NCBI GenBank assembly: GCA_009733575.1
Contig: ML769422.1
Location: forward strand, 138,319-202,318
Direction of reading: 5' to 3'
From: Gymnopus androsaceus JB14
Lineage: Eukaryota; Basidiomycota; Agaricomycetes; Agaricales; Omphalotaceae
Length of the DNA: 64,000 nucleotides
Part shown: positions 1 through 10,202 of the stretch, one piece after another
Numbering within the stretch: position 1 is the stretch's first letter
Layout: every line of letters starts with the position of its first letter
The notes under the pieces: generated by a model
Databases searched by the model: none
Seen by the model: the letters and a program-made list of their open reading frames with translations, nothing else
Told to the model about the DNA's origin: nothing
Position numbers and translations under genes: made by a program

Positions 1-382
1 CCCCCCGTCCCAGGGGGGGAAAAAGTCCACCCCAAAAAACCCCCGGCGTTTTGGGCTCTCCGGGGAATCCGGAAACTTTTCCCCCCAGTAAAAGGAAAAG
101 GGTGTTTTTAAAAAAAAAAAACCCCAGACTTTTTTCTTAGGGCTTTTCTTAACGCCTTTTTTTTTTTGGCCGTTTTCGCGTCTTAATCGGTTTTATGGGT
201 TTTTTTTTCCTCTTCCCCCCAACACGGGAAGGATTCAAAAAAGGATTTTGGCCGGCGTATATTTTTACATTTAAAAAAACACCATTTTTTTATTTTTGGG
301 TTTTTGAAAAAAGTTTTCTTTTTTTGCTTAAAAATTCGGGTTTAATCTTTTTTCGTTTTTAGGTTTAGGGTTATTTAATTTT
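1..382. other. Low-quality contig end, no gene
   Basis: This stretch is dominated by homopolymer runs of C, G, A and T (for example at 1-6, 13-19 and 108-120) and reads like unpolished sequence. No open reading frame can be supported. A short TTTAGG/TTTAGGGTTA-like motif at about 357-372 recalls the fungal telomere unit TTAGGG but is not repeated enough to call a telomere. Confidence 0.6.
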
Positions 383-605
383 CTCAAAAGGAGGCCCCAC
401 TCTCTCGAGCCAAGCAACTCAAGGAATGACTCTCGACCCGCCTACGCATCATTCGTAGAACATGAACTTGGCTCTCTAACCCAGGAAAGATAGCAGATTT
501 TGTTGTCCTTGACCGAGATATAATGAAAGTGCCATATGCGGAGATTTTTGAAGCAAAGGTGGGGCCACAGTGATAGATGGAAAGACTGCGTATGGAACTT
601 TGTGA
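383..605 (+). pseudogene. Duplicated 3' fragment of the amidohydrolase gene
   Basis: This is a second, inverted copy of the last coding exon of the amidohydrolase at 2297-4835. It encodes the same C-terminal end (LTPGKIADFVVLDRDIMKVP-like), but several single-base losses, for example in the CCC run near 482, break the frame. It stops at the equivalent TGA at 603-605. Nothing upstream of it looks like the rest of the gene. It is either a true inverted duplication or a foldback artefact at the contig end; the poor sequence just upstream favours the artefact. Confidence 0.7.
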
Positions 606-938
606 AAATATTACGTTTGTGCTTAGTATATAGTCCCATGTATACTGGAGCCTTACTTCCCTAACGTGCGCGATGCTCGACGTTCTGATCTCGTCTCACG
701 GACACTAGAAGTTTGCAACTGAGGGAAAAGTAAATCTATTGAGGAAGGAAGGAAGGAAGATTTTATTACACGGTAAGGTCCAAGAACTGAACACCGGTCC
801 GAGGCTTATCCCGATGCGGCACAGGCACCTTTGGTCTCGGGACACGCACAGTGAGCAGACGACGAGCTCACAGCTGACTCGGTGGCCGCTGCTGTAGATC
901 GCTGCCCCCCTGTGAATGCCAACTACTATACTACAGGC

Positions 939-1089
939 AGGTAGTACTATAATGTTAACTACATGCTTTTTGTATCTATTACTACTTATCTTGACCTCTA
1001 CTCATCCCTCGGGAGTACCTACGAGACTCTAGATCAAGATAAGTAGTAATAGATACAAAAAGCATGTAGTTAACATTATAGTACTACCT
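939..1089. repeat. Perfect 56-bp inverted repeat
   Basis: Bases 939-994 are exactly the reverse complement of 1034-1089, with a 39-base loop. The arms begin AGGTAGTACTATAATG and overlap the inner end of the large palindrome. This looks like a small foldback element or a transposon terminus. No ORF lies inside. Confidence 0.85.
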
Positions 1090-1512
1090 GTATGACGGTA
1101 TTTTTCATCGGAAAAAGAGGCCGGATCAGAGTGTAACCTACTTTATGTACTTACTGGTTTGTGCGGCTACAACCTACTTAAACATCATTAAATGTACCTC
1201 ATATGCTTACTTTGTGTCAACTAGGAGTTGATGCCGTACTTAGAAATACATCTGTGCATACTGCTAATACCAAGTTATGTATTCATCTACTTCTGAGTAC
1301 CAGTGAGTACCGGTGAATCTTATTAGATTTTTCAAAAGATCGACTGATACTCATTAATGTTCAGTGATGTCACAGGCGCTTATGGTACTTAGACAAGTGG
1401 CCGCCCTATTGCAAGGTCCCACAAGGGAGCAGTCGGTGTTAGACTCGAGCCACTCGAGCCATTGTAGTATTGCTATTACTATTAGTAGTAGTAGTAGCAG
1501 TAGTAGTGTGCG

Positions 1513-1568
1513 AACTTTGCCAAAATCTTGCTGCAACTTCGAGCTTGCAGCAAGATTTTGGCAAAGTT
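1513..1568. repeat. Perfect 24-bp hairpin
   Basis: The arms 1513-1536 and 1545-1568 are exact reverse complements (starting AACTTTGCCAAAATC) around the 8-base loop CTTCGAGC. It lies just after an AGT trinucleotide microsatellite at about 1482-1508. It could form a stable RNA or cruciform stem, or be part of a mobile element terminus. Confidence 0.85.
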
Positions 1569-1628
1569 CTCACGGCCTTCCCAAGACCTTTGGCTTCGCA
1601 AAGGACCAATATTGCCTTAGAAGAAATC

Positions 1629-1748
1629 AGAAGTACATTTTTAAGTAGCTAGAAGTACTCAGAAGTACTCAGAAGTACTCAGCAGTACACTTTTAAGTAG
1701 TTATAAGTACTCAGAAGTACTCAGAAGTACACTTGTAAGTAGTTAGAA
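1629..1748. repeat. AGAAGTACTC tandem repeats
   Basis: The decamer AGAAGTACTC recurs several times in two higher-order blocks, each closed by a variant of GTACACTTTTAAGTAGTTA. Further GTACTT-rich sequence extends through 1140-1900. Such subterminal arrays are common inside DNA transposon ends. Confidence 0.7.
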
Positions 1749-2296
1749 GCAGGACTAACCACCAGTAAACTCAAGTAGTACTGAGAGATCTGTCAAAACT
1801 AATCACACAAAGTGAATACCAAGTACACAAGAGAAGTAATGATCATGCTTATGTACACACACAAAGTACAAAATATGTGCAAAAAGTACGTCCATCAAGC
1901 AGAAACAGCCAATTTTGACCAAGATGTACATTAAATGATGAAAAATGCTTTCATATACCTGCCTGTAGTATAGTAGTTGGCATTCACAGGGGGGCAGCGA
2001 TCTACAGCAGCGGCCACCGAGTCAGCTGTGAGCTCGTCGTCTGCTCACTGTGCGTGTCCCGAGACCAAAGGTGCCTGTGCCGCATCGGGATAAGCCTCGG
2101 ACCCGCCGGTGTTCAGTTCTTGGACCTTACCGTGTAATAAAATCTTCCTTCCTTCCTTCCTCAATAGATTTACTTTTCCCTCAGTTGCAAACTTCTAGTG
2201 TCCGTGAGACGAGATCAGAACGTCGAGCATCGCGCACGTTAGGGAAGTAAGGCTCCAGTATACATGGGACTATATACTAAGCACAAACGTAATGTT

Positions 2297-4835
2297 TCAC
2301 AAACTTCCATACGCAGTCTTTCCATCTATTACTGTGGCCACCACCTTGGCTTCCAAAATCTCCGCATACGGCACTTTCATTATATCTCGGTCAAGGACAA
2401 CAAAATCTGCTATCTTTCCTGGGGTTAGAGAGCCAAGTTCATGTTCTACGAATGATGCGTAGGCGGGGTCGAGAGTCATTCCCTTGAGTGCTTGTGCTCG
2501 AGAGAGTGCCTCTGAGATATACCTAACGAAAGATACGATTAGCAGAACTTCAAACCATAATGGTGTATAATACGCGCCATCCTTGATCTCCGTGTGGAGA
2601 GGAACCATCGACCGATAGACGCGAAACGGCAGCGTAGAAGCCTAGAAGTGGGTTAACACCCTCTACTGGAAAGTCGGATCCGAGAGCCAAAACGCGGTTT
2701 GGTGACTCCCTGGACGTAGATTGTAATGTGTGTGTTGGAAAAGATTGAATTCAACGCCCACCTCAACAGTGTCTGATACGCGTAGGCGCCTTTGATTCGT
2801 TCCGGACCCTAACGCACTTCAGCATTTGAATTTCAGTGTTAGAAAGTGTTGCTCACTAGTCTAGTCTCAGCGTACCACATATCGCTAGTCCTAAAAGGGT
2901 GGATCAATCACTGAAAACGGAAAATGAATATAACAACTGCGTACGCATGGGTAGGTTGAACACTGGCAATAACTATAGCACCGATTTAGTAAGGCATTCT
3001 CAAAGAGAGAAGAGACGAACCTCCAAGTCTACCAGCACGCTCAAGATCTTCCTTTGTCATTATTTGAGCGTGTTCGATTCGAGGACGCCATTCAGTGATA
3101 TTGGCTTTGACTCCGTCAGCATTGTTCCCTTCAATGAGGTCTTGGAAAACGTCTAAAACGACATGATTGGCACGGTCCCCGATGCAATGGATGCACTAAG
3201 GTACAGTAAAATGTGATCAACTGTTTGGTTTTGAAGGACAACACACGTACAACTTGCCATCCATCTTTCCAGAACTGCTTGACTAGATCAGAAAGTGCCT
3301 TGGGTGTGCTTCGCATGATTCCTGTTGTATCTGGTTTATCGGAATATGGCTCTAGGAGAGCTGCACCCCACGAGCCCAGGGCACCTAAGTGTTGATGTAT
3401 AATCAGATGTTGTTGAGTTGAGGTCAGCAGAGAATAGTACCATCTGTGAACAGCTTTATGCTGCGTACTGTTAAACGGCCGTGTTTACCGTAGTGGTCTA
3501 ATCGAGGGATTTGAGAGCCCCAATATTCATCTGAAACTACATTGCCCATGAGATAGAGTCGCATCTAAGGAGATCAATAAGCAAAAGCTTGTCGAGCTGA
3601 ATGAGCCAATCATTACAGGTATTTCACCGGCGTCAGCTAGACTATGAAAAATGAGCTACCGTCGGAAGAGCAAGAAAACAACATACTTCTTCATAAAGTT
3701 GATCATTCTCGGGGATGAGTCGGCATCATGAATTGAAGTGAGACCATACGAGAGAGCAGATTTCATGGTAGCATCGAAAAATTGAGCCAGCTGCTTGTCC
3801 GTCCATTCCGGGCGAGGAATGAGCGTCATGGCATTATCAACAAAGACACCTTTTAGAATGTAAGCTGGGATGGAAGGAAAGAAATGCATCATGAAATGCG
3901 TACCCGTAGGATCGCCGTTTGAGTCGCGTATGATCAGCCCTCCCTCTACATCCGTTGGTAACTCACCCATGAGCTCGAGGACGCGTCCTGAAACCTATTT
4001 TCCGTTAATCGATGGTGAACAACTGCTAATCTAACTAACCCAGGTAGCATGCACGTCAACCCGCGCCAAAGCTATAGGTCTACCTCTGAGTAAAGGGTCT
4101 GCGTCGAGATCTGCCTATAATTTAGATGAGAAGTAGAAAAGTGGAGATTTGAGGAAGCTTACTGCGGTAGGGAACCTTTTCTCCGGCCATTTTGTTTGGT
4201 CCCACCCCATACCTTCAATCCAGCGCGAATTATTATTGTATATATCAGGATGAGAAACGATATAGGCTTTCACTCGATCAAGAACCTCTGCATTTGCGGA
4301 AATTTGTTAAATAACGGAATGAACATATGGATATGCAGTATGTACCGGCAATTGTTTTGCAGGTATCTAGCTCTAGTTGCATCTTGAACCCATTGTCTAT
4401 GATATGCGCATGAGCGTCTAGATCAAACAAGTTGGTTAGAGCCCTGTTAAGTGAAATACGAGTACGAAACTTACCAGCCAGGCCTGGTATCACAATGGAG
4501 TTTGAGTGCACATAAGAAACCCGCGGAGGACCAAAAAGACGCGTCAAAAACCAGGTCTGTAGCCATGGAGCTGGACTCTTTCGAGACTCTAATTCTCGTA
4601 GGCTCCCTGTGTCGGAAATACGCGTTCCTTTGATGGAGATGCATTCGACTTGGGGCTTGGTCTCGTCAACGGTATATATACTGCCTGATTTTGAGCATAT
4701 TGTGTACTCATTTCTATGTAGAGGTAGCCGGTCGGAGAGCTAAAGACAGATAAGGGCGACGAAAGCTCCAGCGAGAAATTTTCTTGGATAACGTTGGCTC
4801 TGTGAATGAAGCCTAAGGCTCTTTTCTTTCGTCAT
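2297..4835 (-). CDS. YtcJ-like amidohydrolase with N-terminal membrane anchor
   Basis: This is a metal-dependent hydrolase of the Amidohydrolase_3 (YtcJ-like) family; the substrate cannot be told. Exons read: MTKEKSLRL start at 4835 and a hydrophobic stretch (FLAGAFVALIC), an intron ending near 4739, the family N-terminus SKSGSIYTVDETKP, the metal-binding DAHAHI motif near 4420 (split from VIPGLAG by an intron), LTSIHDAD near 3735, IHCIGDRAN near 3185, RPRIEHAQI near 3085, ALGSDFPVEGVNPLLGFYAA near 2655, and a C-terminus LTPGKIADFVVLDRDIMKVP. The order matches full-length family members. The anchor suggests a secretory-pathway membrane protein, as seen in basidiomycete paralogues. It is transcribed divergently from YAE1 with 84 bp between the start codons. 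The last exon is duplicated in inverted orientation at 383-605. Confidence 0.88.
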
Positions 4836-4919
4836 CGGAGACCAAGACGAAAAAAGGCGCTAAAGCGCTTATTTTTTTTCTTCAAGACATCCATCATCAT
4901 CGTAGTTCTCGATTTCTAT
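4836..4919. promoter_or_regulatory. Compact bidirectional promoter gap
   Basis: Only 84 bp separate the divergent start codons of the amidohydrolase and YAE1, so both promoters or 5' leaders must overlap here. The gap holds an A-rich tract at 4850-4855 and a T-rich tract at 4872-4880. No factor site could be assigned. Confidence 0.4.
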
Positions 4920-5558
4920 ATGGATTCGCCTTGGGACGAAGAAGCAACACCAGATGCATTCAGAGACGCAGATTGGTCCAAAATGTCTTCCGAATTCACA
5001 ACGGCACGTCTCTACGTTTTGAGATGAGAAGCCTTGCATTAACGGTACTACAGACTGGCTACCGTGAAGGCATCACAGCAGGAAAAGAAGCTGCTCTTCA
5101 GGAGGGCTTTGATAATGGTTTTGCTCATATCGGATCCCCAATAGGCCGCGAAGTAGGCATACTCCGTGGAATGATTTCTGCTCTCCTGGCATCTCTTAAT
5201 AGCATTTCGCCTATCGTGGTGAATGAACACGAATCAGTTGCTCACAGAGGCCCGATCTATTGCTTCACAGCTTTCCAAAGTTCGGTTCTCTGAAATCGCA
5301 CCCCCAGATCTCGAGGCGGAAGCTCATGCTCGGGAACATATGGAAATGGAAGGGGATGACGCAGGGATGTACGAGAACGAAGGATTGGCTCAGAAACGAC
5401 AAATGGAAGGACTGGAGGATATGTTGGACCGTCTGACTGCTGGAACAAACGCATCACGTTCAGAGCAACCCAAGCTGACGATGGAAGACGTGCAGAATTT
5501 AAAATCTCGGATCCTCTTATTATGTGTCAAGATGGGACTCGATGTCAGTTGGAGCTGA
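4920..5558 (+). CDS. YAE1: Yae1-type deca-GX3 protein
   Basis: Yae1 with Lto1 forms the cytosolic adaptor that delivers Fe-S clusters to the ABC ATPase Rli1/ABCE1, which is needed for ribosome biogenesis and recycling. The diagnostic sequence is the run of glycines every fourth residue (GYREGITAGKEAALQEGFDN), followed by GSPIGREVGILRG. Exon 1 (MDSPWDEEATPDAF, ending TTARLY) joins in phase to TGYREG by an intron from about 5014 to 5051. The second junction, near 5215-5240, is less clear: the C-terminal part (LLTEARSIASQLSK to DVSWS) is in another frame and the obvious intron would be very short. The tail is acidic and probably helical. Length is about 200 residues, normal for the family. Confidence 0.85.
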
Positions 5559-6276
5559 GCCTAGTATGTAATGCGAACCTTTATTCTCCCCCTCTAGTAT
5601 TAATCATTGCGTGCGTCTAGGTTTACTTAACTCCATGTTTCCGACAGTCGTCACGCTGTGGACTACTCAGTGCGTGGGTCCCGAATGTTTTATTGTATTT
5701 CTGAACATTTGCTAACGGTAGGCTTGTTCAGCAACTGGTACCATACTAACGGGGAGGAATGCACATATCGACTTATCGACTAGTCCCATGCCTGTATTGG
5801 GCAGGTGGGTTAAGGGGGCATCAAGCTTTCCAAGTGCCGTTAAGACCAGCCGTCAACGTACCTGGTTCCTGCTTTCTGAACCTTTCAGCTTGTCCCACTC
5901 CAAAGTCGAGTACGTTATTCTGGTATGGGTACTGGTCAGGAATCCAGACTTCCGAAATCATTCCATCATTACCAGTAAAAGTCATTCTATGTCAAATAGA
6001 AATCTCATGAAGTCGGAACCGTTCCATCAGCTGAGGCTTTTTCAGGGTATTCCCAAGGTATTCCAGCCTCGTCGGTTCAAGCGTCCATAGGATTCTGTAT
6101 CGTTTCTTGAGTAGTACAGTGGTCAAAGAGCAATATATGAGACTTGAAATTGAGGACTTGTTTATTTTTACCGCAACAAGGCGAAGAATTGCCGCTCCGG
6201 CTTCAATTCTTCTATAGCTAACGGGTTCCTTCCTCGCCATCATCTCATCCATCCAAAGTCCTGCTGGCCGGTCTAG
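5559..6276. other. Intergenic, no gene seen
   Basis: About 720 bp between YAE1 and the Cid1-like gene. Short ORFs here lack homology-like composition or splice context. It should contain the YAE1 3'UTR and the Cid1-like promoter. Confidence 0.5.
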
Positions 6277-9200
6277 ATGGCAGCTTATTCACCTACAATG
6301 AGCTCTAACCAGCATTATCACGAACTCAATAGCGCTTCACCGCCAGCTCGTCGGAAATGGCTCGCTGACTTTTCTGAATGCCTTTTCTCATTTGTGATCC
6401 AACTCTTGCCCACCCAAGAAGAACTCGCAGTTAAAGAAGATGTGCGCAAACTACTGGAGAGATTAATCCGCACTATAGAGCCCGAAAGTCGATTGTTATC
6501 CTTCGGTTCGACCGCTAATGGATATGGTCTCCGAAATTCAGGTTTGTGGCTGTCATTTTTGTTTGGAATCACCGCTGAATCTACGGAGCAGACATGGATT
6601 TGTGCTGCCTCATCGATTCTGAGGAGCGGTTGGCCGCCTCAGACCTCGTCACGATGTTAGGAGATTTACTCGAGAGAGGTGCGACCGTTTGTGCCAGCGC
6701 AGAGTGTCTAGCTCATCTTCTCATTCAGAAACGAAATTCCACGTCAAGCCTCTACCACACGCACGAATACCGATTGTCAAGCTGTCCCTGGATCCATCGC
6801 CGGGACTTCCACTGGGAATCGCCTGCGATATCGGCTTTGAGAACAGGCTGGCCTTGGAGAACACCCGTCTCCTTATGTGCTATGCCATGATTGATCCTAC
6901 GAGAGTGAGAACAATGGTATTATTTTGTGAGTGCATCTTGCTATGGTCCTTTCCATATCCTTACATCGCAAACAATAGTGAAAGTATGGAGTAAACGGAG
7001 GCAAGCGTCGAAAGTCTAATTGCATATCATGACCCTAACCACCGTTGTAGAAAAATCAATTCTCCTTACAAAGGAACACTGTCCTCGTATGGATACGTTC
7101 TCCTTGTGATATACTTTCTAGTGCATGTCAAGAATCCTCCGGTTCTGCCCAACTTACAACAAATGCCACCGTTACGACCCATCCCTAAAGAAGAGACTTA
7201 TTTGGGAGGCTTCAATACATGGTTCTTCGACGATATCGAACTTCTTCGCCAGCGCTGGCACTCCGAAAATACAGAAACTGTTGCGGAGCTGTGGGTACCT
7301 CTTCAAATTGATCATGCATGCTAACCCAATATGATGTTTAGGTTGATTGATTTCTTTCGTTATTTCTCGCGAGATTTTCCTTATGGCGTGGGCGTGGCTT
7401 CAATACGAGCAGGACTATTGAAGAAGGATAGCAAAGGCTGGCAGAACGACGTGAGTGAAGCTGGGCTCTCGCTGTTCTCACTTCTGAGGGGTTTCTTAGC
7501 TATCCGCTAGTCGTTATAACGATGCTCGCGAACGCAATCGCTTCTGTATCGAGGTCTGTCTTTATTAGTCCTTCTTGCATCTCAAACTCATTTGCATCCA
7601 AAAAGGATCCCTTTGAAACGGACTACAACGTAGCCAGATGTGTAACGAAGGACGGTCTGTACACGGTCAGTTTTCTCTTTGTCTTCGCGTAACGTCTTCT
7701 CAAATTTACCAGATTCGAGGCGAATTTATGCGTGCTTCGCGGGTTTTGGCTGCACGCCCCGAACGAGCTATTCTAGCTTTAGCTGATCTATGCGATGAAC
7801 GCAAGGATGAGGATCCTTGTCGCCGCGCCAGCCTTTACTCCTTCTCGTCAAGTGCCCCCACAAACACCGTATTCGGTGGGAAGTCGATCAATGCGTTCCA
7901 AAGGAACACCGATTATTCCCTCTCCTTCGATCAAACTCCATGAACCAGGTCCTTCGCTACCCCAACAGGTACCTATTCGTCCACCGCCAGAGCATATGGC
8001 TCCTAAACGAAGTCAATGGACCAGTCCGCCGCCACCTGAAGCACCCTCTTCTGACCACACTTTGTTTGAAAGCAAACTGGGGATCGGATTAGAGTTGGCT
8101 ACTGCAGCCACTGAAGCTCGTGAAAAGGAGGAGCCATACAACTCTTCCTCCTCTAATAGCAGTGAAATCCTTGATGACGATGATCGACGTTCAGATGCAG
8201 CAGAGTCTGACGATGTCACATCTATACGTTCCTACACTGAAGGAACAGTGTCCGCCTCGGCCGGCCCTTCTTTTCGTCGACCTTCTTGGCTTTCTCAACA
8301 AGCAAGTCCTACCATGCGATTAGCTCAAGCACAAATTGATCTCACAACTGATCCTCCCTCTCGGTTCCCCGACGCCAACCGAAATAGGTTCAATCGCTTT
8401 GACAAACCCACAGATATGCCTGTGGGCTTGGCTTGAACCCCTAAAGTCGGAGTCCTCGAAGAGATCTTCGTCTGGCCCTTCCCGACCGTTAGTAAGAGGC
8501 CATTCACCTTTAGCTGTCTCTATACCTCTTCCACCTTCTCCTGACAATTCCGCGGGACCTGAAGAACCCGCTACTGTATTTTATCAAACAAGGTCTCCGT
8601 CTTCGACGTTCTTATACCCTAGCCCTGGACATCGCTCACCTTTGTCTCCATATCATCATACCCAGCATCATTATTATGGGCCTCCTGTTCCCCACGACAT
8701 CTTCCCTTCCGACCTTCCCACTATATCTTCGAATGTCCCTGACGTTGTGGCCGAGGGATTATCCTCCGCCACCGGGCAAATGACGCCGACGCCGACCTCA
8801 GTGTCGTCACATAATCATTCACATTCTGCCTCCACCATCACTGCGCCCACGCCTCCACCTAATGTGTCGAAATTTTCCAATACCAACGCCCAAAATGTAC
8901 TTCATAGTCCAACTGTAAAATCACAATCTCATACAGCACCATCGCGCTCTAATCTGCCAAAGGACCCTCTCAGGAAGTCACCCACGAACGCAGACCCAAC
9001 ACATAGATTTAATCCGGTGTATTCGCAAGCACCTAGGTCCAACTTCAACAGAAGTTCCCCAACTTCGTCCACGGGATATTCAACCTCCTCCCAATCTCCG
9101 TCACCTAGATCCGTGTCACCTCCTCGGTCACCATCGCCTCCTCCGCTCTCTGCCAACTCATTAAAGCAGGATAGCACTGGCTCGGAGAAGGAGTCTGTGG

Positions 9201-9286
9201 AATGCGTGCCCATTCTTCGTGCTTCTCCCAATGGTGATGCTGTTATCGAAGTTGGTAACAACGTAGAAGCCGACGACGCTGGATAG
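6277..9286 (+). CDS. Cid1/Trf-like ribonucleotidyltransferase with long disordered tail
   Basis: Noncanonical poly(A)/poly(U) polymerase of the Cid1 family, which adds nucleotides to RNA 3' ends. The catalytic motif GSTANGYGLRNSDMDLCCLI is split by an intron from about 6541 to 6591; it supplies the G-S helix-turn and the D-x-D metal ligands. Next come ARIPIVKL, ACDIGFENRLALENTRLL near 6820-6880, the PAP-associated domain (GTLSSYGYVL near 7080, then LIDFFRYFSRDFPYGVGVAS) and RFCIEDPFETDYNVA with IRGEFMRA near 7600-7735. After about 7790 the protein is a Pro/Ser-rich tail to the stop at 9286. Two frame changes interrupt the tail, near 7800-7830 and 8420-8445, with no plausible intron at either. 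They could be assembly indels or real lesions. The catalytic core is intact. Confidence 0.85.
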
Positions 9287-10202
9287 CACTTGTCAAGCTC
9301 GCGGTTTCCAGTGGTCTCAAATATGCGAATATCCCGGATCAGCATCTTTTTAAAATCGATGCCACCTAGGGGGCATTGTCTTGTAAGTATGTGCTCGCCT
9401 TTGCCCAGATCTATCAATTCAGCTGTACATATATATCCACGGTTTGCTGTCTGCATTTTTCATTTCATCTACTTTATCGTACTCTCACGCGTCAAATTGC
9501 AATCTCGCTAGATTTCCCCTCCTATTTTCAACTTGCTACATCGGCCCTGCTTTGCTTTGTTCTTTTGGGGTCCACACCCACATGTACTTGTAATATCTCC
9601 TCGCTTCCTCGCCACTCCTGGTGTTCGGTAAGCCCGTTACCGTTTCGAGTGCGGCCAACGAAATTTGTTTATGCACTACCGATATGAGGTGACTCTTTCA
9701 AACCTACACTATAGCACTAAATAGGAACAAGATGTTCATTTGCTGAATGTAATGTACATGATACTTAGAAAATCGTAACGTTGTCTTTATTTCTGACTGA
9801 CGTTACTCAATACCAGAAAAACGAATTGGCTCAGTTACGCCAGAGTTACTACTGGTTAGTGGTGTCAGGCAGCGACTTGTTGACCGGCGCGCAACTTCGA
9901 ATTCATCGATGTATACCCGACGCTGTGACTCTCTTTTAATCAATAATTATTTTTTGCTCAGTACTCTTCTCATCACTGACATTGGCAGCCTCGCGCGCGG
10001 CCTTTCACGTGGGTAGTCGACTAATTACTCTACTCTAGGCCTAGCTACGATGGTGGAAATCAATGCTCGCACTCACGAGCCGGAACAGCTTTGTAATTAA
10101 TCGAAATCGGTTATAAAGATAATCTGTCTAGTACTCTGCTCTCGTGGACATCTTCAACTTATTCCCAGCGAATCAAAGCCACTTGTCCCTGACAGTGAAG
10201 AA
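9287..10202. other. Intergenic with one arm of the UGT segmental duplication
   Basis: No gene is seen. Bases 9641-9800 are closely similar to 12357-12500 (both contain CTTTCAAACCTACACTAT and TGTTCATTTGCTGA). This marks the 5' border of the tandemly duplicated UGT unit. The rest is AT-rich promoter-like sequence. Confidence 0.6.
10101..10120 (+). promoter_or_regulatory. Conserved TATA-like element of UGT A
   Basis: TCGAAATCGGTTATAAAGAT lies about 95 bp before the ATG. All four UGT copies keep a version of AAATCTGTTATAA upstream of their starts, which supports a shared core promoter. Confidence 0.55.

Larger units (their letters stand above)
383..2515. repeat. Large inverted duplication with a 1 kb spacer
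   Basis: The left arm (about 383-964) is the reverse complement of the right arm (about 1966-2515), nearly identical apart from small indels. The arms contain the amidohydrolase 3' exon, its 3' flank, a GGAA microsatellite and a GC-rich segment ending in CTACAGGCAGGTA. The spacer from 965 to 1965 is unique and holds two perfect hairpins and a GTACTT-rich tandem repeat, so it may be a transposable element. No coding capacity is evident in the spacer. Confidence 0.75.

Noticed and set aside
355..375. TTTAGGGTTA-like sequence as a telomere
   Set aside because: Only about two degenerate units in poor-quality sequence, with no array.
1354..1652. Small overlapping ORFs around the AGT microsatellite
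   Set aside because: Leu, Val and Ser runs are simple translations of the trinucleotide repeat.
8929..9456. 175-codon minus-strand ORF
   Set aside because: It is opposite the Pro/Ser tail of the Cid1-like gene, a usual composition shadow.
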